Source: Hirudinaria manillensis
Taxonomy: Eukaryota > Annelida > Clitellata > Hirudinida > Hirudinidae
Length of the DNA: 64,000 bases
Direction: 5' to 3'
NCBI GenBank assembly: GCA_034509925.1
Contig: CM067532.1
Coordinates: 2,277,142-2,341,141 of the forward strand
The stretch's first letter is position 1, and every line of letters starts with the position of its first letter. The notes beneath the pieces are model-generated. The model saw only the letters and a program-made list of their open reading frames with translations, had not been told where the DNA came from and made no database searches. A program made the translations under genes and the position numbers. Shown one piece after another: positions 1 to 9,914 of this stretch.

Positions 1-842
1 TAAAATAAAACATTAAAAAAAAAACAAGGAAAGAAAATAATTTAAATATTTTATGAAAAACATATTTTTTCTTTCAATTTATATTCACTCAAGAATGTCT
101 TGAAAGATCCAATGGGCAGAAGAAAAATATTGAACAAACTTTTGAATAATTATTAATATATATTTAATAGATATTAATATTAATAGATATTTAAATATAT
201 TTAGATATATTTCATTTTTCTTCATCTTTGTTTTCGATGAACGATAATATGGAAGTAAAGCCCATGTGATCTCAGAAGGCATTTTTAACATTTTATTTTA
301 ATTATGTCTTTCTTTATGGTAGCCATATTTGCATAGTTTTTACATCTACTCTGGGCGTGGCTTACATTTAATTAATATTAATGATTGATGTTGGAAAATT
401 CACATTTTAACAATGCATTATGTCAGAAAGGAATCTGTAAACTAATGGCGGCGTCCAAAACAATGAATATTCATGAAGATTTATTTATTATTCAAGTTGT
501 CAAGTAATATCTCCATCGACCATAAGTAATGGCGCGTTCAAAATTCAGTAAAAACAGCAACACTATCAATTCTAAAGAGAGTTGTTATTTTGGTGAAGCT
601 GATGATGACGACGAAGGTGACGACCATTATCAGATGATAGTTAGCATGTTGATAGATTTAATGGCGCTCTGTCAAGCAATCTTCTCTATCCAAATACTTT
701 GAAAACATTTTCATAAGAAATTTTAAGTTATATTAACTTATTAATAGCACACTGAAATTCATCTAGCCCTAATCTTTAAAAAGAAATACTTATCAGTAAG
801 ACGAACAGTTAATTGATCCATTCGGGCATCTGAGTGACCAAC
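1..842. other. AT-rich non-coding DNA
   Basis: No gene, RNA or mobile-element signature is visible here. The stretch is AT-rich with short palindromic A/T runs near 150-210. The open frames present are short and low-complexity, and none shows a recognisable domain. Confidence 0.6.
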
Positions 843-1077
<235 letters not shown>

Positions 1078-1810
1078 ATTCATTTTAGAGTGTTCCTGAC
1101 ATTCCTATGCCTGATGGTGCTTCAAATTGAAGGTTCTTGAGATTGGGACTTCAAGGTTGGACAGTTGAAAGCATTCCTGGGCAGCAATTTAATCTCTTCA
1201 TATGATTGGGTTCCTAAGTTGAATAACTCCATCATTATCATCATCGTCAGAGTGTTCAAAAGCATTCAACGAACGTTTATGTCTTCAAGTTTTTACCAAC
1301 GAACCGAAATCTATGACTGACTATTATCACCAAAAGCACCCCGCTGGGCTTTTGGAAGGGAACGACAAACGTAGGGAACGTGTGAATGGAAGAAAATGAA
1401 TCTCGAATGACGTGTTTTACTTCATTGTTTTGTGCTTTTCAAGGTTTTTATGCCAGAACTGAATAGAAGCGCGAAATCCTCCAAAACTCAAAAGAAAGCG
1501 TCAACTCAATGGATCCCTAGACCAGAGGTCAAGAACCTTGTGATGACGTTAGTTGTACTCGAGTTGTACTCAAGTTGTATTTCCAAATTATCCGGCGTGT
1601 CAACGAGCCCTTATTTTCTTCATCTTTACGCATTTATCGACGCCTTCAATAATAAATAATAATAATAATAAGTAATAATAAATAAATAATCAAACTTCTG
1701 CAACGCTAAACTCTCCAAAGAATTCTACTTTCTTCTATTCTAATTCTATAGCTTTCATCTTAAATCAAGTGATCTACAAAACAGATGGAATCGCTAGGAT
1801 TTATCGTGCA
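1078..1810. other. non-coding, no gene seen
   Basis: Mixed-composition DNA without a supported gene. An imperfect hairpin is visible near 1329-1356 (arms CCAAAAGC and GCTTTTGG). A short (AAT)n run lies at about 1650-1690. The 75-codon plus-strand frame at 1432 has no recognisable domain. Confidence 0.5.
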
Positions 1811-2028
1811 TCTTCTATATAAATAAAAATGCAATGTGTGCTTGTAATGTGCAAATGTTCTCTGAAAGTACTTAACCAATTACGTTGAAATTTTGACACA
1901 ACATAGTGCTCGATTAGAGGAGTGTTTGTATATAGGTTTCATATATATGCCACAACTATATCATGTAAAAATACGCTTTTTTCGAAAATCATATTGAGCC
2001 ACAGCAACGCGTGGCTGGGCACCACTAG
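1811..2028 (+). mobile_element. short non-autonomous Helitron-like element
   Basis: The 218-bp segment begins with TC (TCTTCTATATAAATAAAAAT) directly after a host A and ends with CTAG directly before a host T. This fits the Helitron rule: 5' TC, 3' CTRR, insertion between A and T, no target duplication. Just inside the 3' end a perfect 6-bp stem (AGCCAC / GTGGCT) forms a hairpin about 8 bases before CTAG, where Helitrons carry one. The interior has no coding capacity, so movement would depend on an autonomous relative. The family call rests on terminal structure only; other copies would be needed to fix the ends. Confidence 0.6.
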
Positions 2029-2984
2029 TATTTTTTACAAATCCTTTGATAACATTCTGATGAACTTTAAATCGTGCCAAGGAAAAGTGCCGTAGGTTGC
2101 AGACCCCTGAAATGACAATCTTTTCTAAGAGGTCTTTGTACACGCTGTCACTCATGACATGCGGGATCAGAAATGTCCATTTATTATTATTATTATTTCA
2201 CTATTATTATGCTTTTGTCCAAGAAAAGAACCAGTTGATGAAAATGAATGACAACGTCACACGCAAACAAATGCTAAACAGACCTTGTATTCGTTATTGT
2301 TATTATTATTATTATTATTGTTGTTGTTGTTATTAATTATACACTGAATATTAATCACTGAATATCGTCTTTGTTTAATTTTGAGAACATTTTCCTTGTT
2401 TTCCAGGAAGCAATTTTTTTTTATGTATTTGCAAGATTAATTGATTTTCAAACAAAATAAATAAACGTGTTTTCATTTTCGCAGTAAATAAGGAGATAAT
2501 TTATTTGATTTGAGGAAGGGAAATGATTCGTTTTAATCGCTAAATCACGAAAATTCATTCGGAAGTTGAATGAAATCATTGAATTTTCTTTGTGAATTCC
2601 CAAGGAAAATCTTGTCGCGAGAGATTTTTCGAGAATAAAATAAAACAACATGAATCTAAATACCTAAGTGAAATAACATAATATTATTATTATTACTACT
2701 ATTATAATTATAACAACATTAATAATAACATTAATAATAATGATAATCGAGCGAGAAATTCATCGCGCTAGCTAACTTATCATGTTGTGCATTCGACAAA
2801 TGCAAAAGAGAAACATAATTAATTATAACTTAGATCACTAATAAAATGTTTTTATAAATGCCCCATATTATCCCATTTTTCCTTAAATCGAATCCACTGT
2901 TGTTAATTGAATTCGATGTTCCAAAGGAGTTTCAAGACACACATAAGAGACTTACATAAAGGAATTAAGTTTTTGATTTCCCAT
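2029..2984. other. AT-rich spacer with ATT tracts
   Basis: Contains (ATT)n/(GTT)n runs around 2181-2205 and 2296-2333 and ATT/AAT clusters around 2680-2745. Small open frames on both strands are low-complexity or lack family features. No gene is supported. Confidence 0.5.
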
Positions 2985-3365
2985 ATGATCGAAAGTTCCG
3001 AGAGAATTCTGATTTTCGCCACAGAGCAACATCTCCAGGTACTATCCAGCTCCAGCTTTTGGTTTGCCGACGGGATTGGACGACTTCACCTAAAATTAGC
3101 AATTCCTGTGAGGGTTGGTGCAGGGCCTATAACGAGTCTGTTGGAGCAAGCCATCCATCCATATGGAAATTTATCCAAGTCTTGAGAAAAGAACAGGCAA
3201 CTTAATGAGGGCAAGTTGGAACAACATATAGCAGGCATCAACGTAACCATTCCGAAGAAATGTTATCGAGATGACCCTCTGAGAGTACAAAATATAATAA
3301 AAGAGTATGATAAAATGAACATCGTTGACTATTTGAGGGAGTTGGTTTATAATTTTAATTATTAA
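2985..3365 (+). pseudogene. MULE-type transposase fragment, decayed
   Basis: Two pieces in different frames together resemble a Mutator-like (MULE) transposase. The first (about 2985-3078) reads ERILIFATEQHLQVL followed by FWFADG, the segment around the start of the MULE DDE domain. The second (3186-3362) reads RQLNEGKLEQHIAG, then KKCYRDDPLRVQNIIKEYD and IVDYLREL, like the C-terminal tail of the same family, and ends at a TAA at 3363. The catalytic core between them is missing and the frame changes, so it cannot encode an active enzyme. No terminal inverted repeats were identified. The family call is from recognition of the protein pattern, not from a search. Confidence 0.55.
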
Positions 3366-3475
3366 ATAAGTCATATTTTAAATAAAATCTTTAAATATGC
3401 ATGCTGTCCTATTCTATTCAAAATAATCGTCCTCGTTTAGTAACCCTTTAAAATTTTCCGGCGATGAATTTTCCC

Positions 3476-4254
3476 GTGATGAATTTTCCAGATACCCTCG
3501 GGCCTGACATTGGTCCCAGGTTGAAATATGCTTCAATAGGAGAAAAAATTCAAAACAAGTTGCATCTAATATCCAGGGCTCCATTGAAGCCTAATCAAAA
3601 ACTTTACATCTTCAGATCTCACTTAATAGCAAGTCTTGTTCATCACCTGACCTTCAATAGCATTTCCCAAAGACTTCCCAAAGACACGCCGATTGCTTTC
3701 TTCCACGCGAGAGTTAAGGATAAGGGACTCGGATTATTGCAGCTCAGAAAATGGATGCCGACCATAAGAGTTAATCGGATGTCGACAATGGAATTAGTGA
3801 TTCTATAGTGGACGGTCAATTCAGGATGTCCCCAAGCGAATACATACAATGTATCAAAGTCAGGGCCATTCTCCCGATCAATCTTAGGATCTCAAGGTAT
3901 CGTCCAGAGATGAACATCTACTGTGATTCTGGGTATGATGCCTTCGAACGCCTGGATCATATCTTCCAGATTTACCCTGCCATGGATACAGTGAGAAGAG
4001 AGCGGCATAACAGTCTTGTCCGTCAATTAGAAAAAGAACCCGACCGAACAAGGCTACATCACGAAAATTGAGCCTCGAATGAATGTTAAAGGGAATCCAA
4101 GAATTCCAGGCCTGGTGGCATGGGAGAGGGAGCAGTGAATAGTCTGCGATGTCACCATCGTTTCTGATACGGCCCTTTTGGACGAAGAACACATCAACAA
4201 AGTCCAAAAATATGACAACATGGACATGCATATTTGGATGACAAACAACCGTCA
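3476..4254 (+). pseudogene. R2-clade non-LTR retrotransposon remnant (C-terminal half of ORF)
   Basis: Several frames give pieces in the order expected after the RT domain of R2-type elements. APLKPNQKLYIFRSHLIASL lies near 3580-3640 and PKDTPIAFFHARVKDKGLGL near 3680-3740. A zinc-knuckle-like segment with LDHIFQIYP and RRERHN follows near 3950-4020. A restriction-like endonuclease core reads CDVTIVSDTALLDEEHINKV near 4144-4205. About 20 residues are missing before PKDT, the frame shifts near 3808, and stops interrupt the reading around 4070-4140. The PD motif of the endonuclease reads PGLVAW, so the catalytic Asp is replaced by Gly. R2 elements normally sit in 28S rDNA; this relic sits in unrelated DNA. 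Confidence 0.7.
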
Positions 4255-4654
4255 AAGTGGGTTTCCCTCTCCGCAAAAGGTGACTGCATTCGCTTGCAAC
4301 TGTTGAGGATTGATCTCTTCAACGTCGTACTCCTCTTGGCGCAGCCTCGGCTTCCCGGAAGCACGGTGATGCTTATCAACAACAGCTCTCTCTCTCTGCT
4401 TCTTACCTTATGTGGAAGTATCACAAGCGAAAAACTCAAAAATGATGGCGAGTTGGACTGTAGCGGACATTAATTATTGTAGGGATTGTTTTTTTTTTTT
4501 CCAATGTCGATGGAGCTGTGGTTTGCGCATTACGCCCGGGGTTCTCTTTAAAGACCCATGGGAACTTTAAATGTTCGGTGAAGTTTTCTTTATATCGTCT
4601 GTGGTCGAGTTTAAAAGTTTGTTTGGCTGAGAAAATAAACATTAAAAAAAATAA
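4255..4654. other. spacer downstream of the R2 relic
   Basis: This may include the decayed 3' end of the R2-like element, since composition stays closer to the relic until about 4470. After that come a poly-T run and ordinary AT-rich DNA. No gene is supported. Confidence 0.4.
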
Positions 4655-4738
4655 TAATAACAACAATAATATAATAGTAACAATAATAATATAATAGTAA
4701 CAATAATAATATAATAGTAACAATAATAATATGATAGT
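4655..4738. repeat. 20-bp AT-rich minisatellite (about 4 units)
   Basis: The unit CAATAATAATATAATAGTAA is repeated with few changes, the last copy carrying ATGATAGT. It follows a poly-A/AAT stretch. It produces spurious leucine/tyrosine-rich frames on the minus strand. Confidence 0.9.
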
Positions 4739-5191
4739 CTCATCAAGAATGACGTTGTTTCACAATTTCGTGCTTGGGACCCCCAAGGACTGGATATCGA
4801 TGTATTTCTAAAACTTTTTTCGATTTGAGTTTTCCAACTTTCTGTTTCGAAAGTAAATGTTGAAACTAATGACTCCATTTCTTTCATTTGGACGACCACT
4901 TGAGTTTTTTTATTACATTTCTCGACTTTTTTAGGAGAAATTATTATAAATTAATTTAAAATTATTTAAAATTCAAATTATTTTTTTAATGATGTTTCTG
5001 CGCCACTTTTTTTTTAGACTTGTTTTTTTTTTCTTCAAGTTTCACTTACGAATCTGAAAACTACTTCAATCTGATTTAATTTAATAAATTTTTAATTCTT
5101 TAAAAATGAAATTAAATTAAAAGCAATCCGTCAAAGATAATAATGCAAGTATTAACATATAATTTTAAAGGTATATTTTAATATTGTATTT
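4739..5191. other. AT-rich non-coding DNA
   Basis: No gene or structured feature seen; poly-T runs near 5005-5030 and a gradual rise in A/T content toward the ATATT tract. Confidence 0.5.
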
Positions 5192-5302
5192 GATTATTAT
5201 ATTATATTATATTATATTATATTATATTATATTATATTATATTATATTATATTATATTATATTATATTATATTATATTATATTATATTATATTATATTAT
5301 AT
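5192..5302. repeat. (ATATT)n tract, left flank of the retroelement cluster
   Basis: A pure pentanucleotide run (ATTAT register) that ends exactly at the 3' terminus of minus-strand retroelement copy B. On the plus strand it is the same repeat strand as the tracts at 9694-9852 and 13682-13849. This suggests one ancestral tract split by insertions. Confidence 0.97.
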
Positions 5303-8300
5303 TAATAGAAACTCTTGAACGAGCGTTCTGACAGGGATCTTCAGAGGAATGGCCCCTTCTACAAGTGTTTCGGCCCTGAATCCTGACACTCTCGGGGGCT
5401 GGGCCGCATCCGTTGATCAAGCGGATGTCCCTGCCAGATACTTTCTTCCGATAACCAGACAACGACTTCCGACAAACAAACAATACTCGCACCGCCATTT
5501 TACGAAAAATTCCGCGAGGGCTCCGCCGTCCGAAAAACCGTCAAAGTAGCCGTTACGGCACTTCTTATATCACTTTGGTGTGAATGCCGTCCGGGGTGTC
5601 TCTTTCCTGGTCTTACACTGGAGTCCCTGTTTTGGTGGAGTGGACAGGGACGACTAGCCTCGCCGTGTCTGAGGCTTACCTTCGGTCCTTCGTTGTCCAG
5701 ATCCAGTGAGAAGCCGATTCTGCGGACTCGGCTATTTTCTGGACGAACTGTTTTGTTTGCCTGTTTGAAAGGCCTATCTTCCTGAGAAAGGCGTATGTAG
5801 ACTTGCCTACCAGCCCTCTCGCTCCGACTTCTATTGGTAACACACGGGCGCTATAACCTTTCCCCTCTAAATCCATCCTCAGCTCTTCATAACGGTCGCT
5901 CTTCAGAGCATTGCTGACATCAATTCGGTCCTCCCATGGGACCGTCAGCTCTACGATAATGACGGAATCGGTTGCTGCCGACGCCAGCACCAGATCAGGC
6001 CGCTTGCCGCTCTCTTGTATCACCTGGTGGTAGTGCCTTTCTCCCTGCAGGTCTGCCGCAACTGTCCAGTCTTTGGCTGTGGACAGCAAGTCCCTCATTT
6101 GGGCCATGTTCCTTTTGCGGTGCTGTGTTGAGCCCTCTCTTAAGAAGTACATTCTTCTTGGTGCCGCGATTTCTCGGGCATTTGCCTGGGAGCATGCCGT
6201 CTTAGCCGCCTCGACCACGACCTGCAGGACTTGGTTATGTCGCCAAGTGTAGCGACCGTGAGCAAGGGCGTACGTGCATGATGAGAGCACGTGCCGGAGT
6301 GACTGTTCACCTCCGCAGAGCTCGCAGCTGGCGTCTTGAACCATCCCCCACTTCTGTAAGTTGGACCCGGAAGGGAGCACGTCGTAGACCGACCTTATGA
6401 GGAATGCCAAGCGGAGGGGAGACTTTTTCCAAATGTCCTTCCATGTGATGGATCTTTGGATGACGTCTTCCCAGGTTGTCCACTGTCCTTGCTGGCTTTG
6501 CTGCACTGCCAGCGCAATCCTTTCGGTCTCCATCTCTCGCCTTCTCTCTTGGATTATCATGGCGGCTTTTGTCTGCACATTCGCTGTGGACCATCTTGGA
6601 AAATGGTTCCATCCGACTCCATGGCGGTCTACCTGCACGGGTCCTCTTTTCTCCTCGAAGGCTAGGATTGCCTCGGATTCCTCAATTTCTTCCTGGGCTC
6701 TGAATTTCCTTCCTGAGCGGAGTTGCGGCATGACGTCGCGGACCCTGCTGTCACTGGAGTTGTTGAGCGACCATTGAGTTCTGATTTTGCTAATTTTATA
6801 TTCTTCAACGATGGATCTGAGGGGCAGCCTCAACCGTGTGCTTCTGCTGTACAGGGCGATCGACGATAGCGAAGGCGGCAACCCGAACCATTTCCTCGTA
6901 CACCGATTTATTTTCCTTTCCATCTCTTCTACCGACTGCAGGCCTATTTCGTAGATGGTCAATGGCCACAGCAGTCTTGGTAGCAGGACGAACTGCAGGA
7001 GCCAGACTTTGAATCTGCCCTGTAGCGGCGATTCTGCAATCGCTCTCAGACCGTCGGTCATCCTACTGACAGTGGCTGCCTCCTGGTTTTTGTCGCGGAG
7101 GGACACGTCAAAAACTCTTCCAAGCTCTTTACTGGCTCTTCTGAGACCGTCGGAATGCGTTGTCCTCCGGCGGTGAAGCACACGTCGCTGCGAACTCTCC
7201 CTCTTGTGAGAGAAAGACTCCGGGATTTTGCGGGCTTCAGAGCCATGCGACACCATTGGAGTAGATCATTGAGCTTGTCAAGGGCTCTTTGGACAATCTG
7301 CTGCCTGTTTAGAACGATGGTGGTGTCGTCCATGAAAACCTTTACTGAAGGCATAAACACCCCTTTACCCAAACGCATCTCGGGGATCTCAGCTCCTACT
7401 GCATTTAGAACGACTTGAATGGCAAGCACAAACAGCGATGGAGAAATGGCACATCCCATGGCTATGCCGATCTGCAGAGGGATCCAACACGTGGTGCAAT
7501 CTTTTGTGGAAAAAACGCATCACGAAACCGTTGAAGTATTCCTTGAGTACCTCAATCACCGTTCCAGGAACATGGTGGATCTCTAACGTCTTCCAGAGGA
7601 GTTGATGGGGCACCGATCCATAGGCGTTGGCCAGGTCGAGCCACACGACGTGTAGACTGAGTTGGTTCCTTTTTGCGTTCTGGATCGCCTCCCATATCAT
7701 TGCGGTGTGCTCGATGCACCCCGGCACACCTGGGATGCCTCCCTTTTGAACTGCTGTGTCGATGTACTTGTTTGTTATCATGAACGTAGTCAGCCTTGCC
7801 GCTAGACATGAGAAATAGATTTTCCCTTCGACATTCAACAACGAAATAGGCCTGAACTGGTTTATGTGCTTAGATTCCTTTTCTTTCGGAATGTACACAC
7901 CTTCCGCTACTTTCCATTCGTTGTCGACTGCGGCATTGACCCAGGTGGAAACTATTATTGTGTGGAGCAGCTTGAGCGTTCTTGGGCATCTCTTGTAAAG
8001 CAGATATGGGATCCCGTTGGGCCCGGGCGCGGAGCGGTTTCTTGCCTTCTTCACGACTCCCTTAACCTCCTCGATCGATGGAGCTGCCTCTTGAAATGGA
8101 TGATCCGGGAAAGGTGCTTCCAGAACCTCAGTTCTCTGAGGAAGCGGTGTGCTGCGAAGAGCATCGGTGTACGTCTTGGTGAGGTGTGCTTCTAGCTCCG
8201 CCCTTGAAGCAGCAAGAGTCCCTGATTTTGGTGGTTCGAGCAGTGACCTCCCGTAGCGATACGGATCACTGAAAAATTCTTGTCTTGCTCGCCTTCTCTC

Positions 8301-9150
8301 GTACCTCTTTTGTCTCGCCCTTTCTGCTTGACGGAGGGTGTTGATTCTTCCTTTGACCTCCTCCCACAGCACCATCAAACCGGCCTTTTCGGCCTCACCC
8401 GAACTCTTCCATCTGCTGCGAAGGACCCTTTTCTCGCGCTTCAAATTTCGTAGCTCGATCTGCCGCCTGGATTCTTTGGGTTTTGTGGGGCGCTTGACTT
8501 CGACAGACCCGAACTTCTCTAGGCAGGAAGCGTAGATGAAATCGGAGAAGCTCTTCATAGTGCCTTCTCTTTTCATCACTCTCTTGAGGCCGGTTGCGAG
8601 ATTGCCATCCAGTTCTTGCCACACTTTCATGTCTTTGCTTGGAGGAAATTTGATCCTTTGCCTGACTGGGTCTGGTGCTGGAAGAGAGACTCGAACCAAC
8701 TCGGGACTGTGGTGTGCCTCCTGCCCGGTGTCGTTCGGCGTTTTATGTGTCGGCTCTTGCGCGACAGGACGCTGTCTCTCAATGCAACCCATTTTTGTCT
8801 GATGGATCTTCATTCCCTTCCTTGAAGCAAAAGATTTCCCGCAAATACACCTGCTGCCTGGCGCGCCATTGTCCAGGGCAGTCCTAAAATCGGTGATTGT
8901 TGTAACAGGCCGGTCAAAATCCGTAGGTCCAGTGATGGGTTCATCATTCTCCCTCTCCTTTCGGTAGGAACCCTGAGGGCATATTTCGGTAGTCGTTGAG
9001 GTAGCAGAAGTGATTTGTCGCACCTGACTTGCTGGGCCATGGGCGACCTCGTCTTTCCGAGATGCCACCGGTCTTTCCCGGTCGTCACCGGTCTTTCCTG
9101 GTTGTCCCTCGGTCTTTTCCCGAGCGTCAAATGGCCAACGCCTTGGTGTA
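5303..9150 (-). mobile_element. R2-group (HERO-like) non-LTR retrotransposon, copy B, full length
   Basis: About 3.85 kb, minus strand, much more GC-rich than its surroundings. Its 3' end (element sense ...GTTTCTATTAAT) abuts the ATATT tract. Its 5' end, which begins 20 bases before TTGACGCTCGGG, is fused directly to the 3' end of truncated copy A at 9150/9151. It is nearly identical to copy C in inverted orientation. The element has no LTRs, one long ORF with RT and restriction-like endonuclease domains, and a 3' UTR of about 370 bp. The family call (restriction-like-endonuclease lineage, close to HERO-type proteins) is from motif order and remembered relatives. The exact clade needs a phylogeny. 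Confidence 0.85.
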
Positions 9151-9347
9151 TTAATAGAAACTCTTGAACGAGCGTTCTGACAGGGATCTTCAGAGGAATG
9201 GCCCCTTCTACAAGTGTTTCGGCCCTGAATCCTGACACTCTCGGGGGCTGGGCCGCATCCGTTGATCAAGCGGATGTCCCTGCCAGATACTTTCTTCCGA
9301 TAACCAGACAACGACTTCCGACAAACAAACAATACTCGCACCGCCAT
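5676..9347 (-). pseudogene. ORF of copy B (RT/endonuclease polyprotein) with two frameshifts, fused to leader from copy A
   Basis: Reading starts at an ATG at 9347 inside the 3' end of copy A. It runs 66 codons through the A-B junction in frame into the zinc finger and RT domain of B, and is open for 652 codons. Near 7514 B has one extra A in a homopolymer (six A where copy C has five), which breaks the RT frame between motif A and the FMDD box. Near 7100 one C is missing (CTTCC for CTTCCC), which restores the original frame to the stop at 5676. The intervening 400 bases, including FMDD, are read only in the shifted frame. As it stands B cannot make a continuous protein. Both changes are single bases in homopolymers, so sequencing error is possible. 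Confidence 0.8.
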
Positions 9348-9693
9348 TTTACGAAAAATTCCGCGAGGGCTCCGCCGTCCGAAAAACCGTCAAAGTAGCC
9401 GTTACGGCACTTCTTATATCACTTTGGTGTGAATGCCGTCCGGGGTGTCTCTTTCCTGGTCTTACACTGGAGTCCCTGTTTTGGTGGAGTGGACAGGGAC
9501 GACTAGCCTCGCCGTGTCTGAGGCTTACCTTCGGTCCTTCGTTGTCCAGATCCAGTGAGAAGCCGATTCTGCGGACTCGGCTATTCTCTGGACGAACTGT
9601 TTTGTTTGCCTGTTTGAAAGGCCTATCTTCCTGAGAAAGGCGTATGTAGACTTGCCTACCAGCCCTCTCGCTCCGACTTCTATTGGTAACACA
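9151..9693 (-). mobile_element. retrotransposon copy A, 5'-truncated 3' piece
   Basis: 543 bp that repeat the last part of copy B: the C-terminal codons of the ORF, the stop, the 3' UTR and the identical 3' terminus. In element sense the ATATT tract (as ATAAT) joins directly to TGTGTTACCAATAG, so A is 5'-truncated inside the tract. Its 3' end touches the 5' end of B without intervening bases, forming a head-to-tail pair. It contains the ATG-started leader frame (9347 down to 9151) that continues into B. Confidence 0.9.
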
Positions 9694-9852
9694 ATATTAT
9701 ATTATATTATATTATATTATATTATATTATATTATATTATATTATATTATATTATATTATATTATATTATATTATATTATATTATATTATATTATATTAT
9801 ATTATATTATATTATATTATATTATATTATATTATATTATATTATATTATAT
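9694..9852. repeat. (ATATT)n tract between copies A and C
   Basis: About 160 bp of pure pentanucleotide repeat, flanked by the truncated 5' end of A on the left and the 5' end of C on the right. On the plus strand the repeat is open in all three frames (Ile-Leu-Tyr-Tyr-Ile). On the minus strand one codon in each cycle is TAA. Frames that run through it are therefore artefacts of its composition. Confidence 0.97.
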
Positions 9853-9914
9853 TTGACGCTCGGGAAAAGACCGAGGGACAACCAGGAAAGACCGGTGACG
9901 ACCGGGAAAGACCG

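Noticed and set aside
5349..5549. 66-codon frame on the strand opposite the retroelement leader (also at 9198, 13434, 33919)
   Set aside because: Antisense shadow of the element's 3' end, without a recognisable domain.
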